Shown: piece by piece, positions 8,268 through 15,281 of the stretch
Layout of the letters: every line of letters starts with the position of its first letter
Numbering within the stretch: the stretch's first letter is position 1
Source of the DNA: Nitrosomonadaceae bacterium
GTDB lineage: Bacteria; Pseudomonadota; Gammaproteobacteria; Burkholderiales; Nitrosomonadaceae
Length of the DNA: 64,000 bases
Direction: 5' to 3'
Assembly: GCA_030646695.1 (NCBI GenBank)
Contig: JAUSLF010000012.1
Location: 46,130-110,129, forward strand
Notes under the pieces: generated by a model
Told to the model about the DNA's origin: nothing
Databases searched by the model: none
What the model saw: only the letters and a program-made list of their open reading frames with translations
Position numbers and translations under genes: made by a program

Positions 8268-10985
8268 ATGGCACTGCATCCTGAATTTCCGAAATCGCCT
8301 TATGCCGAACTGCTGCCGGACCAGCGCTGGTTCCCGGCGGCGGAAGAACTCCGCAACACCGCGTATGAAAAACTGCTGCCGCCGCTGGTCGCCAAAATCC
8401 GCAACGAGGTTTCGGCGTGGCGGGCCGCGGGCTATGCGGGTGCTTCGGAGACATCGCGCGCGCTCCTGAACTGGTGGTTCGAGACCGAGCACTTGGTCGA
8501 GCAGGCTGATGGCACGCTGTCGCCATTCCGTTATTACTTTGCGCAGCGCGAAGCGGTGGAGACGGTGATCTGGCTGCATGACGTACGCAACGTGCGCGAC
8601 AAGTTCGATTTGCTGCGTTTCGATGCTTCGGGTGCTGTTTCGACAAACATGTTCGACGAAGATTGGCCGCGCTACGTCGTGAAGATGGCCACTGGCGCGG
8701 GCAAAACCAAAGTCCTGTCGCTGCTCATTGCCTGGTGCTTTTTTCACAAGTTCTACGAAACTGACTCAACGCTCGCTCGCAATTTTCTGCTGATTGCGCC
8801 CAATATCATCGTCCTCGACCGGCTGCGCGCCGACTTCGACGGACTGCGCATTTTTTTCAACGATCCCATCCTTCCGGACAACGGTCACCAGGGCCGCAAC
8901 TGGCGCGACGATTTCCAGCTCACCCTACATATTCAGGACGACGTGCGCGTCGTGCGGGAGACCGGCAATCTCTTCCTCACCAACATTCACCGCGTCTATC
9001 TCGGCGACGTGCGCGAGCCTTCGCTGGATGACGATGACCTGCGCAACTATTTCCTCGATCCCTTCGGCCCCAAGCCCGTGGGCAAGACCACCGACAGCAA
9101 CACCGATCTCGGCGAGGTCGTGCGCGAAATCGACGAACTGGCGGTATTCAACGACGAGGCGCATCACATCCACGACCCCAAGATGGCCTGGTTCAAAAGC
9201 ATTCAGGACATTCATCACCGCATGTTGCAGAAGGACGGCCGCCTTGCGTTGCAAGTGGACGTGACCGCTACGCCCCGTCACAACAACGGCGCAATTTTCG
9301 TGCAGACCGTCTCGGACTATCCGCTGGTTGAGGCCATCCACCAGAATGTCGTCAAGCACCCGGTGTTGCCGGATGCCGCCAGTCGCACTCGTTTGCAAGA
9401 ACATAAGAGCGCGCTCTTCACCGAGCGTTACGAAGACTACCTGCAACTCGGCATCGAAGAGTGGCGCAAGAGCTATGCGGAGCACGAGGCGCTGGGCAAG
9501 AAAGCCGTGCTGTTCGTTATGGTGGATGACACCCGCAACTGCGATGAGGTCGGCGCTCACCTCGAGAAAATCTGTCCCGAGCTGCAAGGTGCGGTGCTCG
9601 TCATTCACACCAAGAATAACGGCGAAATCTCTGAGGCCGCCTCGGGCAAGAACAAAGATGAGCTTGAAAAACTCCGCAAGGAAGCCAACGACATCGACAC
9701 GTGGAAGTCGCCGCATAAGGCCATCGTCTCCGTGCTGATGCTCAAGGAAGGCTGGGATGTGCGCAACGTCACCACCATCGTCGGCCTGCGCGCCTACGTG
9801 GCGCCAGCAAACATCCTTCCCGAACAAACTTTGGGGCGGGGTTTACGCCGCATGTACTTTGGATCGGACATGCCGGAAACCGTCTCGGTCATGGGCACAC
9901 CCGCCTTCATGGAATTCGTTGAGTCCATCCAGAGCGAGGGCGTCACCTTCGAGCGAGTGCCGATGGGTCCAGGCTCCGGCCGCAAGGATTCGCTCATTGT
10001 CGAGGTGGACACGCAGGACGCCGACAAGGATATCGATGCGCTGGACATCGATCTGCCTCGGCTCACGCGGCGCTTCAACCGCGAGTTCAAAGACCTCGAC
10101 GCACTCGACCCCGCAAAGTTCGGCAATGCCAAACTTCCACTCAAGCCCTTCACGCCGGAGCAAACGCGCGAGATCGTCTTCAAGACCATGCTCGACGCCG
10201 AGGTGCATCACATTATCCAGTTGGATGGTGCCGGACCCGCCGACTACCGTTCTGTCGTCGGTTTCTTTGCGCGTCAATTATTGAAGGAGCTGCGCCTCGT
10301 CGGTGGCTATGACCTGCTTTATCCCAAGGTGAAGGCATTCATGGGCGGGCATCTATTCGCGGCATCGCCGGTGAATCTCGAAGATCCGGTGGTGCTGCGG
10401 AACCTCTCCGAGCCAGAGGCCGGGAAGATATTGTTTGATACATTCAAAACCGCCATCAACGCGCTCACCATCCAGGACACCGGCTCGGTGCGGATCGAAG
10501 ATCGCATCCGCCTGCGCGATACGCGCCCCTTCCGCACCGAAAACCGGCCCTACCTCGCACCGAAGAAATCGCTGTTCAGCAAAATCGTCGGTGAGCCGCA
10601 CGCCGGCGGCTTCGAGCTGACCTTCGCCGGTTTTCTCGATGCTGCGCCGGACGTCGCGGCGTTTGCCAAGAACTATCTCGCCGTGGGTTTCAAGATTGAT
10701 TACGTCAAGGCCGACGGCGATCTCTCCAACTATATCCCCGACTTTTTCGTGAAGACAACTGAAGGTACAGTCTGGATCGTCGAAACCAAAGGCCGCGAAG
10801 AACGCGACCTGCCGCAGAAGATGAACCGCCTGCGCCAGTGGTGTGCGGACGCAACGAGCGCGAGCCAGGCCGAGAGTGGGCCAGCTTACCGCTTCGTGTA
10901 CGTGGATCAGCAAGGCTACGAGCGCAATCCGCCGAAAAACTTTGCCGGGCTTGCCGCGAGCTTTACCGAATATCAGCAGGCATGA
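8268..10985 (+). CDS. Type III-like restriction enzyme subunit (DEAD/DEAH helicase with C-terminal PD-(D/E)XK nuclease)
   Basis: 905 residues. Walker A TGAGKT has its Lys at residue 146, the DEAH box is at 296-299, and helicase motifs continue with VLMLKEGWDVRN and EQTLGRGLRRMYFG. Near the C-terminus D825 (IPDFF) and E839/K841 (VETKG) form a PD-(D/E)XK nuclease signature. This layout is that of Res-type subunits; NCBI names close relatives as BPTD_3080-family restriction endonucleases. The modification gene lies 1.6 kb downstream, with two small genes between. The rhuM gene starts five bases after the stop, so they are very likely co-transcribed. Confidence 0.88.
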   Translation: MALHPEFPKSPYAELLPDQRWFPAAEELRNTAYEKLLPPLVAKIRNEVSAWRAAGYAGASETSRALLNWWFETEHLVEQADGTLSPFRYYFAQREAVETVIWLHDVRNVRDKFDLLRFDASGAVSTNMFDEDWPRYVVKMATGAGKTKVLSLLIAWCFFHKFYETDSTLARNFLLIAPNIIVLDRLRADFDGLRIFFNDPILPDNGHQGRNWRDDFQLTLHIQDDVRVVRETGNLFLTNIHRVYLGDVREPSLDDDDLRNYFLDPFGPKPVGKTTDSNTDLGEVVREIDELAVFNDEAHHIHDPKMAWFKSIQDIHHRMLQKDGRLALQVDVTATPRHNNGAIFVQTVSDYPLVEAIHQNVVKHPVLPDAASRTRLQEHKSALFTERYEDYLQLGIEEWRKSYAEHEALGKKAVLFVMVDDTRNCDEVGAHLEKICPELQGAVLVIHTKNNGEISEAASGKNKDELEKLRKEANDIDTWKSPHKAIVSVLMLKEGWDVRNVTTIVGLRAYVAPANILPEQTLGRGLRRMYFGSDMPETVSVMGTPAFMEFVESIQSEGVTFERVPMGPGSGRKDSLIVEVDTQDADKDIDALDIDLPRLTRRFNREFKDLDALDPAKFGNAKLPLKPFTPEQTREIVFKTMLDAEVHHIIQLDGAGPADYRSVVGFFARQLLKELRLVGGYDLLYPKVKAFMGGHLFAASPVNLEDPVVLRNLSEPEAGKILFDTFKTAINALTIQDTGSVRIEDRIRLRDTRPFRTENRPYLAPKKSLFSKIVGEPHAGGFELTFAGFLDAAPDVAAFAKNYLAVGFKIDYVKADGDLSNYIPDFFVKTTEGTVWIVETKGREERDLPQKMNRLRQWCADATSASQAESGPAYRFVYVDQQGYERNPPKNFAGLAASFTEYQQA

Positions 10986-10989
10986 CGCC

Positions 10990-12060
10990 ATGACCGCACC
11001 AGACACATCAATGCCGGGCGGCGAAATACTGCTCTACCAGACTGAGGACGGCAAAACACGGCTGGAGGTGCAATTTCAGGGTGAAACGGTCTGGTTGAGC
11101 CAGTCACAAATGTCTGAGCTGTTTCAGACCACGAAGCAGAACGTCAGTCTTCACATCCAGAATATTTACGATGAGCACGAGCTGGAGCGTGCCGGAACTG
11201 TCAAGGAATCCTTGACGGTTCGGCAAGAAGGAAACCGCCGGGTATCCCGCAGCGTCGAGCACTACAACCTCGACGTCGTCATCTCGGTCGGCTACCGCGT
11301 CAAATCCCATCGCGGCGTCCAGTTCCGCATCTGGGCCACGCAACGGCTACGAGAATACATCGTCAAGGGCTTCGTCATGGACGACGAACGTCTGAAGAAC
11401 CCGCCCGGCCCCGGCGTGCCGGATTATTTCGATGAGTTGCTTGAACGCATCCGCGACATCCGTGCGAGCGAGAAGCGAATGTATCTCAAGGTGCGCGACA
11501 TTTTCGCCCTCGCCGCCGACTACCAGCCTGACGCTGTCGAGACTCAGCAGTTCTTTCAGATCATCCAGAACAAGCTGCACTGGGCCGCCACCGGCAAGAC
11601 CGCTGCTGAACTCATCGCCGAGCGCGCCGACCACACGCAGCCCAACATGGGCCTCACCGTTTGGAAGGGCGCCAAGGTGCGCAAGACCGATGTCACCGTG
11701 GCCAAGAACTACCTGCGCGAAGGCGAGATTCAGGAACTCAATCGCATCGTCACCATGTACCTCGACTACGCTGAAGATCAGGCGCGCCGCCGCCAAATGC
11801 TCTACATGCGCGACTGGCGGGAAAAGCTCGATGCCTTCCTGCAATTCAATGAACGCGATATCCTCACCAACGCTGGCCGTGTCGCCAAAGAAGTCGCCGA
11901 CCGCCTCGCGCTGGAGCAATACGAGCAGTTTCAAGAGCGTCGCTTGGTCACTGATGCAGACGCAGACGAGCGCGCATTTGAAGCAGCAGTGAAAAAGCTT
12001 CCCGCCACGCCGCCGCGCAAGAAACCCGGCAAACCGAAAAAACCGAAGAAGAAAGAATGA
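10990..12060 (+). CDS. rhuM: RhuM-family protein
   Basis: 356 residues from ATG 10990, five bases after the restriction gene. The N-terminal part carries a DNA-binding-like region (VWLSQSQMSELFQTTKQNVSLHIQNI in two pieces) followed by the family core (VSRSVEHYNLDVVISVGYRV, then FRIWATQRLREYIVKGF). The C-terminus is very basic (KKPGKPKKPKKKE). RhuM was first named in a Salmonella pathogenicity island; its biochemical role is unsettled, but it often sits inside restriction-modification and other defence loci. Here it lies between res and mod, which suggests a role tied to that unit. Confidence 0.88.
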   Translation: MTAPDTSMPGGEILLYQTEDGKTRLEVQFQGETVWLSQSQMSELFQTTKQNVSLHIQNIYDEHELERAGTVKESLTVRQEGNRRVSRSVEHYNLDVVISVGYRVKSHRGVQFRIWATQRLREYIVKGFVMDDERLKNPPGPGVPDYFDELLERIRDIRASEKRMYLKVRDIFALAADYQPDAVETQQFFQIIQNKLHWAATGKTAAELIAERADHTQPNMGLTVWKGAKVRKTDVTVAKNYLREGEIQELNRIVTMYLDYAEDQARRRQMLYMRDWREKLDAFLQFNERDILTNAGRVAKEVADRLALEQYEQFQERRLVTDADADERAFEAAVKKLPATPPRKKPGKPKKPKKKE

Positions 12061-12083
12061 CGAATTGTGAATAACGAAGTGGG
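12061..12083 (+). repeat. Left AT-rich repeat fragment of the four-helix-bundle cassette
   Basis: A degenerate GAATTGTGAATAACGAAG stretch begins directly after the rhuM stop. It resembles the much clearer AATTACGAA/AATTCAT arrays right of the four-helix gene (12442-12577). With them it brackets that gene. Confidence 0.45.
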
Positions 12084-12087
12084 ACTT

Positions 12088-12447
12088 GTGAAAAAGGACT
12101 TGCCGGAGCGGACGTTTGAGTTTGCGCGACGTGTGGTGAAGTTGTGCCAAATGTTGGATCAGACGCCTGGGGTGAGCCGGACAATGGCCAATCAACTCCT
12201 TCGGTCGGGTACGTCTATTGGCGCAAACGTTGAAGAGGGGCAGGCAGGCCAAAGCCGGGCAGATTTTGTGAGCAAGCTTTCCATCGCATGCAAGGAAGCA
12301 CGCGAAACACACTACTGGCTACGCCTGCTCTCAGCATCGGAAATAGTTCCTGAACCACGCTTGGCAGAATTGCTGGATGAAGCCAACCAACTCATCGCGA
12401 TTCTCACTACAATCACGAAAAACACGAGAAAGAATAGTGAAAAGTGA
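12088..12447 (+). CDS. Four-helix-bundle protein (23S rRNA intervening-sequence/S23 family)
   Basis: 119 residues if translated from GTG 12088 (MKKDLPERTFEFA...); an in-frame GTG at 12067 would add seven residues from the repeat sequence, and neither has a strong ribosome site. Family signatures are FEFARRVVKLC, QLLRSGTSIGANVEEGQAGQS, FVSKLSIACKEARETHYWL and a closing helix with LIAILTTI. The family is related in fold to the accessory protein Avd of diversity-generating retroelements and is often found as a mobile passenger gene; its function is unknown. It interrupts the res-rhuM-mod order and is bounded by AT-rich heptad repeats. Confidence 0.85.
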   Translation: MKKDLPERTFEFARRVVKLCQMLDQTPGVSRTMANQLLRSGTSIGANVEEGQAGQSRADFVSKLSIACKEARETHYWLRLLSASEIVPEPRLAELLDEANQLIAILTTITKNTRKNSEK

Positions 12448-12577
12448 ACAATGAATAGTGAATTACGAATGATGAATTACGAAGTTGTGGTGGCTCAAAG
12501 ATGGCCATACATTTCACTATTCGAAATTCAAAATTCGAACTTATTTTCACCATTCGAAATTCATAATTCATAATTCA
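12442..12577. repeat. AT-rich heptad repeat arrays in inverted orientation
   Basis: Right after the four-helix-bundle gene lies an array of GTGAATTACGAATGATGAATTACGAA-type units (12442-12483). After a 27-base unique spacer comes an inverted array of TTCACTATTCGAAATTC and AATTCATAATTCAT units (12511-12577), reaching seven bases before the mod start. Unit length is about seven bases (AATTCAT, AATTCGA). The two arrays can pair with each other. Base composition is far more AT-rich than the neighbouring genes. Confidence 0.75.
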
Positions 12578-12583
12578 ATACCC

Positions 12584-14995
12584 ATGGCCAAACACACCAA
12601 AGAAGCCTACGACCTCACCGACGCCGAGAAGCGCGACCTGACCCAACTCATCCAGCAGGGCAAGCCGCTGCCGGAGAAATATCGCTTCATCCTGTTCGAG
12701 GACAAGCGCGAGGTGGAGCTGGTGTGGAACGGCAAGACCCGCGACGTGTGCACCACCGTGCTGCCGTTCCAGTCGCTGGAGCATGTGGACGAACCGCGCC
12801 AGGAAGCGCCGGAGATGCAGAGCGATTTGTTCGACACGCGCGGCCGCCAGCTCAAGGGCTGGACCAACAAGCTCATCTGGGGCGACAACAAACTGATTCT
12901 CTCCTCGCTCAAGAGCGGCGCGCTGCGCCGCCAGATCGAGGACGCGGGCGGCTTGAAGCTCATCTACATCGACCCGCCGTTCGATGTCGGCGCTGATTTT
13001 TCGATGGACATTGAGATCGGCGGTGAGACCTTTCACAAGGAGCCGAACCTGCTGGAACAGATCGCTTACCGCGACACTTGGGGGCGCGGGGCGGATTCGT
13101 TTATCTCAATGATTTATGAGCGGCTGATTTTGATGCGGGATTTGATGCACAACGAGGGTAGCATCTATGTGCATTGTGATTGGCGAGTGAATTCATTCAT
13201 CCGTTTGGCAATGGACGAGGTTTTTGGGCGGGACAACTTCATCAATGAAATCACATGGAAGCGGGCTCACACGGTGAAGGGAAACATTGGTCAAGGGAGC
13301 AAATATATGGGCGCAAACACTGACACGGTGTTCGCTTACGCAATGTCTCCGGCCTACATTTTCAATAATGTGTTTCTTCCATACTCGGAGGAATACATCA
13401 GCTCGTTCTTCAAATACACCGACGCAGACACGGGAAGAAGATACAGGCTCGTCAGCATGATAGGACCGGGTGGTGCAGCAAAGGGAAACCCAAGCTACGA
13501 GATCATGGGCGTCACGCGATATTGGCGATATAGCCAAGCGACGATGCAAGACCTCATTTCAAAGGGTCTGATAGTACAAACTACGCCCGGAACCGTCCCT
13601 CAAAAGAAGCAATACTTGGATGACGGCTTGGGCGTCTCCATTCAATCTCTTTGGGATGACATCACGGGAATCGGAGCGTCATCAACTCAAGGTACAGATT
13701 ACCCAACCCAAAAACCCGAAGCCCTGCTCGAACGCATCATCAAAGCATCCAGCAACGAAGGCGATCTCGTCGCCGATTTCTTCTGCGGCTCCGGCACCAC
13801 GGTAGCAGTGGCAGAAAAAATGGGGCGCAAGTGGATTGCCACCGACCTCGGCAAGTTCGCCATCCACACCACGCGCAAGCGACTCATCGGTGTACAGCGC
13901 GAGTCTAAGGACGCGGGCAAACCATTCCGCGCCTTCGAGGTATTGAACCTCGGTCGCTACGAGCGCCAAGCGTATTTGAGCGTCGGCGGTCGGCTCAGCG
14001 GCAAACAGAAAGAACAGGCGCTGATGCAAAAGGAGCGCGAGTTCCGCGACCTGATCCTGCGCGCGTATCGTGCCGAGCCGTTGGAGGGAGAGAGTTTCTT
14101 TCACGGCAAAAATGCAGGCCGGTTGGTGGTGATCGGCCCGATCAACCTGCCCGTGGGTCGGCTGTTCGTCGAGGAGGTCATCACCGAATGCCGCAAGCGC
14201 GGCGCCTCGCGCGTGGACATGCTCGCCTTCGAGTTCGAGATGGGCTTGTTCCCCGCAGTGCTTGAAGAGGCGAAACAAAAAGGTATTGACCTTGTGCCGA
14301 AGCAGATTCCTCCCGAAGTATTCGACAAGCGCGCGGTAGAAAAAGGACAAGTAGTTTTTTTCGACATCAGCTTCATCGAGGCCACGCCGCGCTACCACAA
14401 GTCCGCAAAACATATGGCCGGGCACCCGAAAGACAAATTCACGCTCCAGATCGAATTGACCGACTTCTCCGTTTACTACACGCAAGGTGCAGCAGAAGCC
14501 GCCGCCGCGAGCCTCAAAGATGGCAAAAGCGAAGTCGTGTGCGAACAGGGTCAACTCATCAAAGTGAGCAAAGACAAGGACGGCGTCATCACGCGCGACA
14601 CGCTTACCAAACTCTGGACCGACTGGGTGGACTACTGGGCCGTGGACTTCGACTACATGAGCCGCAAGGAAATCATTAAGGTGGCTCGCGACATGGGTGT
14701 TAATTCCGTCATTCCCGCGAAGGCGGGAATCCAGAACACCGACAAAACCCTAGACTCCCGCGTGCGCGGGAGTGACGGTAGCGGGGATGATGAGCTGGAG
14801 TTCGAAGAGCGCTGGACTGGCAGCTACATCTTCGAAAACGAATGGCAAAGCTTCCGCACGCGCAAAAACCGCGACCTGGAATTCATCTCCGCGCCCCACA
14901 CCTACACCAAAGCGGGCCGCTACACCGTCGCCGTGAAAGTGATCGATATCTTCGGTAACGACACGATGGTGCTTGTGCCGGTGAGTGTGGGATGA
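12584..14995 (+). CDS. Site-specific DNA methyltransferase, type III Mod-like
   Basis: 803 residues from ATG 12584; the open frame further upstream consists of repeat sequence. Motif IV DPPF is at 130-133 and precedes the AdoMet motif DFFCGSGTT (398-406), the beta-class order of N6-adenine or N4-cytosine methyltransferases of type III systems. Between them lies the target-recognition region (about 215-385), where base composition becomes more AT-rich, as usual for exchanged specificity segments. It should protect host DNA from the Res protein upstream. Near the C-terminus (about 708-732) a palindromic repeat is inserted in frame. A stretch just before the end (FISAPHTYTKAGRYTVAVKV) resembles a PKD-like strand pattern seen in homologues. 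Confidence 0.9.
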   Translation: MAKHTKEAYDLTDAEKRDLTQLIQQGKPLPEKYRFILFEDKREVELVWNGKTRDVCTTVLPFQSLEHVDEPRQEAPEMQSDLFDTRGRQLKGWTNKLIWGDNKLILSSLKSGALRRQIEDAGGLKLIYIDPPFDVGADFSMDIEIGGETFHKEPNLLEQIAYRDTWGRGADSFISMIYERLILMRDLMHNEGSIYVHCDWRVNSFIRLAMDEVFGRDNFINEITWKRAHTVKGNIGQGSKYMGANTDTVFAYAMSPAYIFNNVFLPYSEEYISSFFKYTDADTGRRYRLVSMIGPGGAAKGNPSYEIMGVTRYWRYSQATMQDLISKGLIVQTTPGTVPQKKQYLDDGLGVSIQSLWDDITGIGASSTQGTDYPTQKPEALLERIIKASSNEGDLVADFFCGSGTTVAVAEKMGRKWIATDLGKFAIHTTRKRLIGVQRESKDAGKPFRAFEVLNLGRYERQAYLSVGGRLSGKQKEQALMQKEREFRDLILRAYRAEPLEGESFFHGKNAGRLVVIGPINLPVGRLFVEEVITECRKRGASRVDMLAFEFEMGLFPAVLEEAKQKGIDLVPKQIPPEVFDKRAVEKGQVVFFDISFIEATPRYHKSAKHMAGHPKDKFTLQIELTDFSVYYTQGAAEAAAASLKDGKSEVVCEQGQLIKVSKDKDGVITRDTLTKLWTDWVDYWAVDFDYMSRKEIIKVARDMGVNSVIPAKAGIQNTDKTLDSRVRGSDGSGDDELEFEERWTGSYIFENEWQSFRTRKNRDLEFISAPHTYTKAGRYTVAVKVIDIFGNDTMVLVPVSVG
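14706..14778 (+). repeat. 73-bp palindromic repeat element inside the mod coding sequence (PAKAGIQ type)
   Basis: The ends CCGTCATTCCCGCG and CGCGGGAGTGACGG form an inverted repeat with one mismatch. Inside each half is a further hairpin (ATTCCCGC/GCGGGAAT at 14711-14730; ACTCCCGCG/CGCGGGAGT at 14754-14773). Its translation VIPAKAGIQ...LDSRVRGSD is the well-known signature of a family of dispersed intergenic palindromes in proteobacteria. Here it has landed inside a gene without breaking the frame. Confidence 0.88.
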
Positions 14996-15020
14996 ATGCA
15001 ACGAAGAAGGATCGCCGCAC

Positions 15021-15281
15021 ATGGTTAATGATATTGAGAAGGTAGAACAATCGGCCCGAACGGCAGCGAACGAACTGCCGACACAGTCAGAGTTGATTTC
15101 TAAAGTGACCGACGCCATCCGGGAGGCCAAGGATACGGACGTTGAGTTGCTCGATATTCTCTCCGAGAAGATTTTGACGATGAACCCTGCCGCTACTGCG
15201 GTTGCCAATGCCGTGAAGGCAATCGAGAATCTGGCGGTCAAACGAGCGGAGGCGTCTGTCAATGACCAAAATAACAATTGA
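15021..15281 (+). CDS. Small helical protein of unknown function, partner of the SMC-like ATPase
   Basis: 86 residues from ATG 15021, which has AAGGAT upstream; an in-frame GTG at 14985 overlaps the mod end but has no ribosome site. The protein looks fully alpha-helical and acidic (VNDIEKVEQSARTAANEL, then ELISKVTDAIREAKDTDVEL). No Cys or known motif is visible. It starts 26 bases after mod and overlaps the following ATPase gene by 20 bases, so the two products are probably made together and may interact. I do not recognise the family. Confidence 0.7.
   Translation: MVNDIEKVEQSARTAANELPTQSELISKVTDAIREAKDTDVELLDILSEKILTMNPAATAVANAVKAIENLAVKRAEASVNDQNNN

Noticed and set aside
8925..9827. 300-codon minus-strand frame inside the restriction gene
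   Set aside because: It is the mirror of a GC-rich coding frame, with no motif, while the plus frame has all helicase motifs.
12485..12583. N-terminal extension of the methyltransferase (33 residues)
   Set aside because: The stretch (FHYSKFKIRTYFHHSKF) is translated AT-rich repeat; the ATG at 12584 starts the conserved part.
13682..14554. 290-codon minus-strand frame inside mod
   Set aside because: It lies antisense to the AdoMet motif region and shows no protein-family pattern.
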